A stretch of DNA of 64,000 bases from JACDAE01 sp963744875 (GTDB lineage Bacteria; Chloroflexota; Ktedonobacteria; Ktedonobacterales; Ktedonobacteraceae), in contig CAVUVQ010000006.1 of NCBI GenBank assembly GCA_963744875.1, positions 310,001-374,000 on the forward strand, written 5' to 3'. Position numbers and translations under genes: made by a program. Positions 18,148-27,656 of the stretch are shown here, one piece after another (position 1 is the stretch's first letter; every line of letters starts with the position of its first letter). Below the pieces are notes generated by a model, which worked only from the letters and a program-made list of their open reading frames with translations, was not told where the DNA came from and did not search any database.

Positions 18148-18609
18148 ATGCTGAATGCTACTATCCTGTTAATGCCTTTTATGACACATGTGGTGCATGG
18201 GTTACGCGAGAAATTTGACCTGCTCATCTCTATAACCTTATGGATCTCTCTTTTTCTGTGTCTGCTAAATATTGCTCTGACGATTGTCTTTCGTAAAAGG
18301 CACATCTGGGAATTGGCGTCATATGGGTTTGCCTGTATTGTTGAACTGGCTATTTTTGTATTTGCGCTCCTGCTCCACCTGAGTCTTATTACAAAAGTGC
18401 CCTATAATCTTCCACCAGGCCTACCTTTCGACCGTGCGCAGATTGGTGCCGCTCTGACTATCGCCGCTGGCCTATTTCCAGCCGCTTACTGGCATCGCAT
18501 CAATGTGTCCGACCTGCCGAAACGCATCGCAGATGACGCAAAAGTTATTAAAGATCGTGATGGCGGCGTGCGTGTCCGTAGCGATGCACCAGGAGAATGG
18601 ATGAACTAA
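18148..18609 (+). CDS. Small membrane protein of unknown function, 153 residues
   Basis: Not recognised. Hydrophobic segments lie at about 27-48, 57-85 and 100-120, with a charged C-terminal tail ('RIADDAKVIKDRDGGVRVRSD') predicted to be cytoplasmic. It starts 55 bases after the second kinase in the same direction and probably belongs to the same transcript, making it a candidate partner or target of the two receptor kinases. GAAGGGATCG upstream could act as a ribosome binding site. Confidence 0.68.
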   Translation: MLNATILLMPFMTHVVHGLREKFDLLISITLWISLFLCLLNIALTIVFRKRHIWELASYGFACIVELAIFVFALLLHLSLITKVPYNLPPGLPFDRAQIGAALTIAAGLFPAAYWHRINVSDLPKRIADDAKVIKDRDGGVRVRSDAPGEWMN

Positions 18610-18642
18610 AGTCCTTCCTGTATCCTTTTGAGCAACCAAACA

Positions 18643-18987
18643 GGCGTAGAGGCGTCACCTGGCGCATTGACTCCAACAAATTGAGGGATTCGCCAAAAAT
18701 AATGCATCAAAAACCCAGAAAAACGCGTAAAACGGTAGGGACCCGATGCAATCTACCGTGACAATAAATCATTTCCGCAGGGTTGATTCACGCAGCATTC
18801 GATGAAGGGCGAAAATAACTCGTCTGAAGCGTTTTCGCCAGGCATTTGCATCGAATCGCTCGCAAACGTGTACGACAGATGCAATCGGGTCCCTACCGTT
18901 TTACGCGCATTCCAGGCATTCGTATTGTGCTTCCGTCATTTTTTCCGAAATAGTTGGAGTCAATGCGCCAGGTGACGCCCCTACGCC
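18643..18987. mobile_element. 345-bp non-coding palindromic element (MITE-like)
   Basis: The outer 35 bases (18643-18677) are the inverted copy of 18953-18987 with one mismatch; the arms read GGCGTAG(A/G)GGCGTCACCT then GGCGCATTGACTCCAAC. Inside is a second inverted pair, CGCGTAAAACGGTAGGGACC and its complement GGTCCCTACCGTTTTACGCG. A third, near the middle, is of the GGCGAAAA / TTTTCGCC type. No reading frame of note is present. The nested arms could fold the whole element into one long hairpin. The outer arm recurs in part at 3280 and 32082. Confidence 0.8.
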
Positions 18988-19120
18988 CGCTTCCCTCAAA
19001 TATTTTCTTTAGTCAACCTTCATCAATCCCTCGCCTTGCATAAACTCTCCGAACTGTTTCTCAACCAGACCTTTTTATTGGATATATCCCTCCCATTTTC
19101 GTTTTTTATAGCGGAATACC

Positions 19121-19169
19121 TTGACAATAAAATAGCTGCGTGTTATATTTTTTATAGCAGATAGCTATA
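19121..19169 (+). promoter_or_regulatory. Consensus promoter and operator of the ABC transporter operon
   Basis: TTGACA (19121-19126), 17 bases, TATATT (19144-19149). Directly after the -10 box lies the inverted repeat TATAGC-AGATA-GCTATA (19153-19169), covering the expected start of transcription. A third TATAGC half-site lies at 19107-19112. This looks like repressor control, as with GntR/YtrA-type regulators of ABC exporters; no regulator gene is next to it. Confidence 0.75.
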
Positions 19170-19200
19170 ACTACAAAATAAAATATAAAAGGATTTGAAC

Positions 19201-20040
19201 ATGGCAACATTTCCCGAACCATCCTCCGTAGCCTCTCAGACTGCTTCATGGTCACAAGGGACTGATGCACAATATGCTGTTGTGACACGTGGTTTAGTAC
19301 GTACCTTTGAGCAGAAAGTGGCTGTCAATAACCTGAATCTCTCGGTACGGGCAGGTGAATTTTTTGGTTTTCTTGGCCCTAATGGAGCCGGAAAATCTAC
19401 GACGATCAAGATGCTGACCGGTCTTTTACGTCCAACTTCTGGCGAGGTCTGGGTCAGCGGCATCGATGTGTGGCGTGATCCTCTGCAGGCACGTGCCATG
19501 ATGGGCGTTTTGCCTGAGTATCTCAACCTCTACGAACGTCTGAGTGGGCGCGAGTTTGTAACCTTCTCTGGTCATATGTATGGTGTGCCAGCCGTTGATG
19601 TACAGCAACGCACCGAAGAATTGCTGCATGTTCTGGACCTTGCCGATGATGCCGATAAATTGATTGTAGACTATTCAGTCGGCATGCGCAAAAAGGTTGC
19701 GCTGGCAGCGGCCATTATCCACCGTCCCCGTGTTCTCTTCCTTGATGAGCCGTTTGAGGGGATTGATCCCGTCAGTTCACGGGTGATCCGCGATATTCTG
19801 CATGATCTGACCAATAGCGGAACAACCGTCTTCTTCTCCTCCCATATTATGGAAGTAGTGGAGCGCCTGTCTACACGCGTGGGTATTATCAACCAGGGCG
19901 TGATGGTTGCCGAAGGGAGCCTCCAAGAACTGCGTCAACGGGCCAGTGGTGACAGCAAAGATGCCAGCCTGGAAGACATTTTCTTGAATGTGATTGGTGT
20001 GCGTAACGAAAATCATAACCTCAGTTGGCTTGAGCAATGA
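19201..20040 (+). CDS. ABC exporter ATP-binding protein
   Basis: A 279-residue ATPase of the multidrug/ABC-2 class. Walker A is 'GPNGAGKST', the Q-loop is near 'GVLPEYLNLYERL', and the signature motif is the degenerate 'YSVGMRKKVALAAA' in place of LSGGQ, as is common in this class. Walker B is 'VLFLDEPFEGIDP', the switch His is in 'SSHIMEVVE', and a short C-terminal regulatory segment ends 'SLEDIFLNV'. AAAAGGA lies eight bases before ATG 19201. The membrane partner follows 46 bases later. The pair would drive export of an unknown substrate. Confidence 0.92.
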   Translation: MATFPEPSSVASQTASWSQGTDAQYAVVTRGLVRTFEQKVAVNNLNLSVRAGEFFGFLGPNGAGKSTTIKMLTGLLRPTSGEVWVSGIDVWRDPLQARAMMGVLPEYLNLYERLSGREFVTFSGHMYGVPAVDVQQRTEELLHVLDLADDADKLIVDYSVGMRKKVALAAAIIHRPRVLFLDEPFEGIDPVSSRVIRDILHDLTNSGTTVFFSSHIMEVVERLSTRVGIINQGVMVAEGSLQELRQRASGDSKDASLEDIFLNVIGVRNENHNLSWLEQ

Positions 20041-20086
20041 GACAGTATGTTTTGCATCTGACCATTCTTGCGGAAGGGAAAATCCT

Positions 20087-21769
20087 TTGATCATTCATGG
20101 TGATAAACTACGATGGTTATTCTGGTTACGTTGGAAGATGTTCCTGCGTGGCTTTACGCGTGCATCTGGACGCGTCACTTATATCATAGGCACGATCTTT
20201 CAAATTCTCTTCGGTCTGCTGATCGGTGGTGGTGTCGGTATTGGTTCCTTTTTTGCCTATCGCTACCTGCCAACTCCGGCCAATATCGAAGTTCTTTTTC
20301 TGGTTCTGACGGGCGCTTACTTATTCTGGCTGGTTTTGCCCTTGCTTGAGTATTCTGTCAATGAAGGACTGGATCTCTCAAAGCTGGCCCTCTTCCCGCT
20401 CACACGCCTCGAATTGATGATGAGCCTTCTCTTCTCAACTCTGTTGGATATCCCCACGCTTGGTCTGTTTCTTGTGCTGGCAGGTGTGGTCGCAGGTTGG
20501 GCATTGTCCATTCCGTTGGCCCTGTTTGCGCTCCTGACAATGCTCATCTTTTATGCCCAGGTTGTTGGTATTAGCCAGCTCGTTCTGGCTTTGCTTGCCC
20601 GCACCTTGCAGAGCCGTCGTTTCCGTGACTTGAGCGTGATCGTCATCATTCTGTTCTCGTCATCATGCTACATCATTTCTCAGCTTGTGGTGCGTGGCTT
20701 GAGGTCCGCAAACCTTATTGACGCTTTAAAGAATGCTACGTTTTCACATTACCTGCAGTGGCTTCCTCCAGGTATGGCCGCTCGCGCCGTTCAACAAGCC
20801 TCGATTGGTAATTGGGGGCTGAGCTTTGCCTGGCTGGCCGCTTTGCTCGTGGTGACGGCAGTCGTACTCTACCTCTGGCAACTGGTGGTCGAGCGTGGCC
20901 TGACCTCTACTGAAGGCGGGAGTACACTCAAGGTTCGTCGCCATCGCGTTGTAACTCCTGCTCAAGCTCAGGCCGCTTCTACAGGCATATGGGAGCGCAT
21001 TCTTCCTGCTCAGGTCCGTGCAATCGCACTTAAAGACTTGAAATACTACCGACGCGATCCACAACTGCTCGGTTTACTCTTCCAGTCGCTTGTTACCATT
21101 GGCGTATTACTATTCGTTACGGTAATCAACACAGGGGGCGTGAATCGCATAACGATCTTTGGACCCTGGGCAGTAATGATTGCACCGCTCTACATCTTCC
21201 TCTCACTCTACTCACTTTCCTATAATGTGTTTGGCTTTGAGCGGCAGAGCCTGACGACGCTTTTTCTTTTCCCGCTTGACCCTAAGCGCGTTCTATGGGG
21301 AAAGAACCTGGTTGTGCTGGGCCTTGGCGCGGTAGAGGTTGCTCTGGTCATTGTGGTGGCCGCTTTTATAACGCATGCATGGGGATTTGCCTTGCCTGCT
21401 TTTGCAGGTGGTCTGGCTGGTATAGGCGTCATGCTGGGCATCGGCAATGTTACTTCCATTTTCTTGCCAATGCGTATGCGTCAGATGGGACGTGGTTTCC
21501 GAATGGGTGGCGCAAATGCATCAACCCAGAATGGATGCTTACGTGGTGTGCTCTCGCTGGTAACCCTGGCGCTTATACTGATCGTGCTCATTCCAGTCGG
21601 ACTGGCACTGGTTCTGCCTGTGATCTTCTCCGCGCTCTGGGTGTGGATCATCACTATTCCCCTTTCCGTAGTGTATGGAGCCGCCATCTACTTCGGTGTG
21701 ACGGCCCTCGTTGCTCCACGTATGGTTGACAGGATACCTGAGATTCTTGCCGCTACTACGAGGGAATAG
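20087..21769 (+). CDS. ABC-2 type exporter permease
   Basis: A 560-residue membrane protein. About twelve hydrophobic helices lie in two halves (about 25-245 and 330-555) around a cytoplasmic linker with 'VRAIALKDLKYYRRDPQLLG', a motif seen in large two-half ABC-2 permeases. The frame is open from 19994 inside the ATPase gene, but TTG 20087 is preceded by CGGAAGGGAAAATCC and gives the sensible N-terminus 'LIIHGDKLRWLFWLRWKMFL'. It forms the membrane half of the exporter with the upstream ATPase. The start choice is moderately certain. Confidence 0.85.
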   Translation: MIIHGDKLRWLFWLRWKMFLRGFTRASGRVTYIIGTIFQILFGLLIGGGVGIGSFFAYRYLPTPANIEVLFLVLTGAYLFWLVLPLLEYSVNEGLDLSKLALFPLTRLELMMSLLFSTLLDIPTLGLFLVLAGVVAGWALSIPLALFALLTMLIFYAQVVGISQLVLALLARTLQSRRFRDLSVIVIILFSSSCYIISQLVVRGLRSANLIDALKNATFSHYLQWLPPGMAARAVQQASIGNWGLSFAWLAALLVVTAVVLYLWQLVVERGLTSTEGGSTLKVRRHRVVTPAQAQAASTGIWERILPAQVRAIALKDLKYYRRDPQLLGLLFQSLVTIGVLLFVTVINTGGVNRITIFGPWAVMIAPLYIFLSLYSLSYNVFGFERQSLTTLFLFPLDPKRVLWGKNLVVLGLGAVEVALVIVVAAFITHAWGFALPAFAGGLAGIGVMLGIGNVTSIFLPMRMRQMGRGFRMGGANASTQNGCLRGVLSLVTLALILIVLIPVGLALVLPVIFSALWVWIITIPLSVVYGAAIYFGVTALVAPRMVDRIPEILAATTRE

Positions 21770-22114
21770 GCGAAACGGGTGTGCCGGGCTTGCCGGGCTT
21801 GCCGGGCTTATTCCACTCCGTTCCATTGCGCCCCTACTATAGCATTTATGAGCATGTTTAACCGCTAAAATAGGCGTAATATGCTGGTAGGGGCGCAATG
21901 GAACGGAGTGGAATAAGCCCGGTGCGCAATGGAACGGAGTGGAATAAGCCCGGTGCGCAATGGAAAGGAATAGTAAGGAATAGTAATGAGTGATCTCGAT
22001 ACGCCTCCACAACAGAAAAGGTTAGTATTGATGTTTAAACTAAAAGGTTGTAACAGAACTTCGTAAGAAGTTCCGTGGGAAGGAAAGTTCCCAAAGAAAA
22101 TGGTCCGATCAGCA
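21770..22114. repeat. Gene-free stretch with a perfect 36-bp inverted repeat and tandem copies
   Basis: 21802-21837 is the exact reverse complement of 21887-21922 (arms read GTAGGGGCGCAATGGAACGG then AGTGGAATAAGCCCGG), with a 49-base centre. The right arm continues into a second 31-base copy and part of a third (to about 21970). The left side has three TTGCCGGGC units. This is the densest cluster of the TAGGGGCG family here. It may also end transcription of the ABC operon. At 22056-22073, GAACTTC-GTAA-GAAGTTC is a further small palindrome close to the transposase end. Confidence 0.78.
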
Positions 22115-23275
22115 TCAAGATGGAACAAGTTGAGGCACCTTTGGCTTCTTGAAGACGACCGGAAAACGTGTCGCCTTGCGAATGGTTGCCCCCACAGACC
22201 TGCCTTTCGATTTTCCACGAGGTTTGGGGGGCCGAGCTGGGGTTCCCAGTTGATGCAACAATTTGTTGATCCCGCTGCGCACCTGTTGCAACGTCATGCG
22301 ACGATGTTTGCTCTCCCAGGGGCGCAATTGGACCTCAACGAGATCACGGGCCAGAAGCAGATGATTATGAGCAATTGCCACAATCTGGCTCCAGCGCTCA
22401 AATTGCTCTGGGGTGCGCAGACGAGGCTCGTCCCACAACAAGCGCTGTTTATCGAAGCGATAGCCATGCTCCTGACCAAAGCGCAAGGCATAGCCCAACG
22501 CAATCTCGGTCACGTCTTCTTGCTCATCGCCAAGCCAGACCAACCAACTGACACGAGGGTCACGCTCGGTATTGCTGGCATGAGGTCGAACCACCTGAAT
22601 GATGGTGAGCGAGAGCCAGCGGGCGTCTTTGACATGCAGATTGCGCCACCACGAAATTTCCACCGCGCGACCTTTGCCATCCTTTCGGCAGGCGTGTCCA
22701 TCCGGAATTTCATAGGTCGCCGGATTGCCAATTTGCAAGAGATCCCCATCTTTACAGGGCGCTCCTCGCTTGCCCGACGGCGCTGGAGCAGATCGATAGA
22801 AACAGCGCTTTTGCTTCAATCGTCCCAGGACTCCCACATTCAGGCCACTGCATTGACACCACAACCAAGTCGCATCGTAGCCTCGGTCCAGCATGACAAT
22901 ACTCCGTGCAGGCAGGTGGCTTTCTATCTGCTTGATTTGCGCGACCGCCATCTGGATCGCGGTGGTGTCCGACTTCACTCGCTGTTGATCCAGAATGAAG
23001 GTCTGACTGCTTGGCTGCTCATCGAGCACAACCAACGTCGAGAAGTGCCATCCGTAGGTGATGGCTTTCGTGCCTTTGGGCAGATTATGAACGGTGAGAG
23101 CTGTCCGATCAGCGGCAGTTCACCGAACAAGGGACGAGCAATCCCACTGACATCGATTCCTATCCACAGCCGATGCCCTGGCAATGGCTGGGGAGCATAG
23201 CGCCAAAAGACCTCTCTCAAGGTGCTTTGGTCAATACGCCATATAGGCTTTACGCTTGAAGTGTAAAGCCTGACC
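22115..23275 (-). pseudogene. DDE transposase relic (5'-truncated and frameshifted)
   Basis: The main open part (about 23085 to 22115) reads as a DDE transposase of an IS4/IS701-like type: 'VMLDRGYDATWLWCQ', 'GVLGRLKQKRCFYR', 'EISWWRNLHVKDARW', and a basic tail 'PRGKSKGRS'. The preceding part is in another frame (23275 to about 23110), with 'RLWIGIDVSGIARPLFGE' holding the first catalytic Asp. The frames join at a one-base change of the -1 type near 23110. No start codon or upstream N-terminal region is present; the frame runs directly into the neighbouring gene's stop. The family name is uncertain. Confidence 0.8.
23245..23271 (-). terminator. Hairpin after the beta-propeller gene
   Basis: AGGCTTTAC and GTAAAGCCT form a perfect nine-base stem with a nine-base loop, six bases beyond the stop codon of the minus-strand gene. 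There is no clear T-run. It could also be what is left of an insertion-sequence end. Confidence 0.5.
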
Positions 23276-23276
23276 T

Positions 23277-24419
23277 CTACTTTTTCTTCATCCCAGGCTG
23301 ACTGCGCGTTTTTGCGTATCTTCTAAAGAATAGAAGTGGCACGATAATTAAAGCAACCACGAGTATGTAGGCTCCTATATTAAGGATCTTGCTCAATAGT
23401 GAGTTTTGTGGTACGGCAGGTGGATAAAGTCCTGTAATGATGAATTGTGGGCTGCCTCCCACCTGAAATGTGGTCACGGTCGCGCGGCCAGGAATATCGA
23501 GCATGGCAACACTACCACCTGCAAGCGCCACAAAGCCCAGTTGACCATCGCTGGTGATTGCGATGGACGTTGGTGGACTGCTCAGTTCGATTGTGCGACC
23601 CGGCTCATGAGGGAGCGCGAATCCCGCATTCACAGGCGTGAGAACTACGAGTTGGTTATGTGCCTGGTCAGGTACATACACTTCGCCCGTATTCTCGTTG
23701 AAATCCATCGGGCCATATTGTCCGCCTGCAACCAGTTGCGTCACTTTGCGTGTGGTGAGATCAACTGCCTGGATGCTGCCACTCTGCGTTGTGAGGTAGA
23801 TGGTAGCCCCTGGCGGAATGGTGATATAGCGTGGGCCACCGGGAATAACAATGCTCCCGATCACTTTTCCCGTCACATCGTCAAATGTCGTAAGCGTGTT
23901 CCCGGCAGAGACCCAGAGCTGATTGCCTGTATCACCCGAGAGCGACGAGCCAACGGCAGCAACTGCAATGCCATAAACAGTGCCGCTTGTCTGAAAGGTG
24001 TGCTTGATTTTACAGGTTGTCGGATCGATTGCACTGACGCTGGATGCTCCATTACCAGCTACAAAGAGCGTGTTTGAGCCATTATCAATTGTTAATAGAC
24101 TCGGTTGCCCAGGAACACTTGTATGGCAGATCTCATTTCCAGTATTAGCAGCCAGCACAGCAAGCTGACTCTGTTGCGGCTCTGTCACATAGAGAAAACT
24201 ACCATCCAGGCTGAGGAAGACCGTGTGCGGACTCCCATTTACAGCGATAGTGCGCGTGACTTTCTGCTGGTTTATGTCAATTACGCTAATGCCACTGGCT
24301 GTTCCGGCCACATAAGCTACGTTCGGTGCGCCACCATCGGCATGGGCAGCTATTGGTAATAGCAAGGCTGGCAGTGCAATGAAGAGTGCCAGCATAACCC
24401 GACGAATTATATGTAACAT
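23277..24419 (-). CDS. Secreted/membrane-anchored YncE-like beta-propeller protein
   Basis: A 380-residue protein. A signal sequence ('VMLALFIALPALLLPIAAHA') is followed by YVTN-type propeller blades (about 30-330): 'YVAGTASGISVIDINQQ', 'VNGSPHTVFLSLDGSFLYVT', 'LFVAGNGASSVSAIDP'. A C-terminal membrane helix ('GAYILVVALIIVPLLFF') ends in a basic tail that should stop transfer. The product would be displayed outside the cell. ATG 24419 with AAAGGGAGATA upstream is preferred over the longer frame from 24467. It lies 20 bases after the BNR lipoprotein in the same operon as the CopCD-like gene, pointing to a metal or redox role, though this is only context. Confidence 0.82.
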   Translation of the reverse strand: MLHIIRRVMLALFIALPALLLPIAAHADGGAPNVAYVAGTASGISVIDINQQKVTRTIAVNGSPHTVFLSLDGSFLYVTEPQQSQLAVLAANTGNEICHTSVPGQPSLLTIDNGSNTLFVAGNGASSVSAIDPTTCKIKHTFQTSGTVYGIAVAAVGSSLSGDTGNQLWVSAGNTLTTFDDVTGKVIGSIVIPGGPRYITIPPGATIYLTTQSGSIQAVDLTTRKVTQLVAGGQYGPMDFNENTGEVYVPDQAHNQLVVLTPVNAGFALPHEPGRTIELSSPPTSIAITSDGQLGFVALAGGSVAMLDIPGRATVTTFQVGGSPQFIITGLYPPAVPQNSLLSKILNIGAYILVVALIIVPLLFFRRYAKTRSQPGMKKK

Positions 24420-24439
24420 TATCTCCCTTTTCTCTCTAT

Positions 24440-25522
24440 TCAGGCCTTTGGCGTCAATGATGTCCATTGTCTGCTGGCCTGATCGAAGCGATAGATCTCC
24501 ATAGGATAGGAGAGCGAGAGATAGAGCAAGGCGCTATTATGAAGATCAGGTACCAGGTTTTGCAGATTGCCTTTGATAGATGGTAGAGTGTTCCAGGTGC
24601 GACCTCCATCTGTGCTACGATAAACTGCCTGGCCCGTTTTTCCGTATAGGAGTTGTGCCTGAAGTGGTGACGCAATGAGCGAACCAAACGAAGATTGCGT
24701 ATAAACCAGCTTAAAGCTTTTCCCACCATCGTTTGATACGTAGATACCCGCATCCCCAGAAGCATAAATGGGATTGTGTGGGCCTGACGCTGTCATACCA
24801 AAGACGCCACCAGTAGTGCCAGCTATAACTTGCCAGTGGTCTCCACCGTCACTGCTATGCGCCATGCCACTATTTCCATATGCGATTAACTGACCTGGCG
24901 CACCCGGTACAGCGAATAAACCAAGAATGCTAAAGGGCAAGGTGCCGGTATTCGAAAAATGCTGTCCTGCGTCTTTGCTGACCTTGAGTCCCTGTGGGCC
25001 TTCGTTGGGGAGATAGACATATGTCTCTTCGGTGGAATCATTGCCCGGCGCAACAAAATACATGCTCCCAAGCGTTTTTGTTGCGATCGCAAGTTGCCAT
25101 GTAACTCCCCCATCAGCACTGGTGTAGAGACCGAGCGTCCCCTTCGCATTTTGCACCGCGGGCTGTGTGATCACATACAGGCGCTGGGGATCAAGCGTAC
25201 TATTGACCAGCGAGGTTGTCATTAACCCTTCCATTGGTTCATTGACACCAGCCGCAACCTCGCGCCATGTTGTCCCGGCATCGCCTGAGCGAAACAATCC
25301 ATAGTGTGTTGCCAGCATCAGTACGTTATTCGGGAGCGCGAGCAACGAGTGCCCATGGTTATTCGCACCACCAAATCCGTTTACTGGCACAACCGGTGTC
25401 GCTGTTGCCGTCGAGCCTGTATCGCTTCCACAAGCTGCCAGGAGCAAGAGCAGCAGGCCAAGCATAAGGGAGAACGTATATCTCCCAGCCCCTCTTTTGA
25501 TGTGTATATAATGTGTCCTCAT
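24440..25522 (-). CDS. BNR/sialidase-repeat lipoprotein (Ycf48-like propeller)
   Basis: A 360-residue lipoprotein. The lipobox 'LLLAAC' (Cys near residue 31) would anchor it to the membrane after cleavage. The rest is a beta-propeller with repeated Asp-box turns: 'SGDAGTTW', 'SADGGVTW', 'SKDAGQHF', 'SSDGGDHW', 'SNDGGKSF', 'STDGGRTW'. Such propellers bind partners or substrates; the turns alone do not show hydrolase activity. AAAGGA lies 11 bases before the ATG. It sits between the CopC-CopD-like and YncE-like genes, and the three may form an extracellular metal-handling group. Confidence 0.85.
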   Translation of the reverse strand: MRTHYIHIKRGAGRYTFSLMLGLLLLLLAACGSDTGSTATATPVVPVNGFGGANNHGHSLLALPNNVLMLATHYGLFRSGDAGTTWREVAAGVNEPMEGLMTTSLVNSTLDPQRLYVITQPAVQNAKGTLGLYTSADGGVTWQLAIATKTLGSMYFVAPGNDSTEETYVYLPNEGPQGLKVSKDAGQHFSNTGTLPFSILGLFAVPGAPGQLIAYGNSGMAHSSDGGDHWQVIAGTTGGVFGMTASGPHNPIYASGDAGIYVSNDGGKSFKLVYTQSSFGSLIASPLQAQLLYGKTGQAVYRSTDGGRTWNTLPSIKGNLQNLVPDLHNSALLYLSLSYPMEIYRFDQASRQWTSLTPKA

Positions 25523-25556
25523 AATAAGAAAAATCCTTTGCTTATGCTAAAATGCA

Positions 25557-27464
25557 TCAATTGGCGGCTACGATCTGTACATTTGCCTCATGAAATTTCA
25601 AATCTGGCGTGCCTATCTCTACGCGCAGACCCCACTTCCCACCCATGTCCAGGTTCGCGAGAGCACTAAAATTGCCTTTTGCATCTGGCTGCAACTTGAT
25701 GGGGGTTGTGCCCATATCCATCTCTAACATCGTAGCATAAATCGACACGCTGACATGCGTTGTTTTAACTCCGTGACTATCGAAAATGGCTATTGTAAAC
25801 GTGTTGGGACCGGACCTATCAGGCGAGACGGTAAGCGTAAGAGAGAATTGCTTGTCGCTCGTTTTTATCGTTGTAGTAAATGTTTTGACCTGTGGCAATT
25901 GTGCCTGATTCGTCGTGACTGGCTGCAACGTTCCAGCCAAAACACTCAGCAAACCAGTACAAATAAGTATTGCAATGCCCAGCAAGGGTTCCCACTGCAG
26001 AAGGCCTGTAAGCCTCCTCGCTTGCCTCTCTATGTTAGCCTCTAAATGCTTGCTCGACTCCTGCAAAATAGGCTGAATGGCCTTCTCATCGCCTTCAGGG
26101 ATGGTAATAGCCTGGCGCTGCTCTATATGTACTATTGACAGATAATTCTTATAGTCTTTAGTAAGGCGAGGGCGTAACAGGCCGATATGAATAGCACTTA
26201 TTACTAACAGTGCACCTACCAGCACGCTTTTCACGATTAATGTACGCCCATATTCGGTTGTGGTCAACTGATCGAACGTGTTCATATGTATTGCTGGCTG
26301 TAAAGGGGCCTGTCACCAGTAAAATGAACATGCCAGTAATAGCGAGTGCCGCGTAGTGGGGAAGTATGGAAACCAGTGAACGCACCCCTTCTAAAGGCGA
26401 AATTTTTTTGAATATGGGAAGATAAATGATGGCAATGTACAGCATGCCCCCGACCCAGAGTGAGGCGGCGAGTAGATGGAGCCAGTCTATCATTACCGCA
26501 TAGGTCAGACTGTCTCCGTTTGCTGCCTGGCCGGACAGAGTAAGTGCGAGCAGGAGCGCCATGCCCAGGATCAGGTTGAACCAGGAAAGTATATCTGAGA
26601 TGTGGCGTGGTACGTTTTCTAGCGTTGTTGTAATGATTTCCAGGAGTAATGCCAGCAAGATCACGATCTCGCGCATTGTCCAGTACGTGCCGAAGCGTCC
26701 ATTCAGTGCGAGATTTATGAGTGTAGCAGGGACGAACGACTGTGCAATATTCCCATTTGTCAGCGCCAACGCCTGTCCTATGAGCACACCAATATTTGCT
26801 AGCAGGAGCAGCATGAGAAGTGGGAATGAAAATTGACGGTCGAAACGAACTTCTGCCTGTTTCCCAATCGTCTCTTGTTCAGCGTTTTTTGTTTCAGTAA
26901 GTTGTAGGACGAAGATGCGCCAGAGTTGTGCTCCTACCCAGAAGACCGCGCCTAGATCGATTAACGTAACCATAATAACACTGAAGAATGTTGGGCCATC
27001 GAGCAAGTTGGAGTTGTTCTGTCCTGGGAGTGGCCCGTTCGTTTTGGGTACGGTCCCGTTAGGTTCAGTGACGGAGAAAAGAAAAGATCCGCGCAACACA
27101 GAACCATCATCAGCGGATTGCGTCGTCCAGAGCACGCTATACGTTCCTGGTGCCAGAATCGGTTGTAATGCAACATCCATCTCGTGCGAGTCGGTAGGTG
27201 AAATATGGGCATTGTGGAGATCTATGCGCCGATTAGATAGCGTGACCATTGCTGTACTGGGTGGAACTGAGATCATCGCTAAACCACATGCGTACCCGTG
27301 TAGGGGCAGAATTGAGTATGGCATTCTGTATAGGGTCTGAACGCAGCAAGATGGCTTGCGCATGGCCATGGTGTTGGAAAGAGAAAAAGCAGAGTTATAC
27401 TAAGTGGAAGTGCGATAAAAAATGCGCGTTGCAGGTGCTGTAATATATCTAAAATAGATCGCAT
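25557..27464 (-). pseudogene. CopC-CopD-YtkA fusion (YcnJ-like copper protein) with three +1 frameshifts
   Basis: In order: a signal segment ('RAFFIALPLSITLLFLF'), then in the +1 frame a CopC start 'HGHAQAILLRSDPIQNAI' and 'VRMWFSDDLSST'. Another +1 shift leads to the CopC end ('SPTDSHEMDV', 'VLWTTQSADDGSVLRG') and an eight-helix CopD membrane domain. A third +1 shift near 26290 ('GPFTAS' to 'IHMNTFDQLTTTEYGRTL') leads to the last helix and a YtkA-like beta domain ('MLEMDMGTTPIKLQPDAKG'). The shifts fall near 27390, 27258 and 26290 and add up to three bases, restoring the first frame. The family imports or senses copper. Decay or sequencing error are both possible. Confidence 0.82.
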
Positions 27465-27615
27465 AAATAAGAGCGTCCAGTCTTCAAAGCGATGAAAGTT
27501 AAAATTGTGTTCCTCCCTAGGAACACAAACTCTGTTAGAGAGATCTATACTAACTACGATATGCGTAACAAAATTGTCACCAGAGGAAGTCCGATGAAGA
27601 GTCTCTACCATATTT

Positions 27616-27653
27616 AACGTGCAACCACAATTTGCGTTGCACGTTGCGTTTTT
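27616..27653 (+). terminator. Ten-base stem hairpin followed by T5
   Basis: AACGTGCAAC (27616-27625) and GTTGCACGTT (27636-27645) form a perfect stem with a ten-base loop, followed by GCGTTTTT. It has the form of an intrinsic terminator on the plus strand, although no plus-strand gene precedes it. It separates the CopCD-like gene from the ABC relic. Confidence 0.5.
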
Positions 27654-27656
27654 ACT

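Noticed and set aside
22100..23200. Plus-strand frame of 366 codons opposite the transposase relic
   Set aside because: The minus strand encodes recognisable transposase motifs; the plus-strand translation has none.
27295..27312. GTGTAGGGGCAG as another copy of the TAGGGGCG repeat
   Set aside because: On the minus strand it encodes the conserved CopC segment NSAPTRV and lacks the AAGCCCG end; the match is coincidental.
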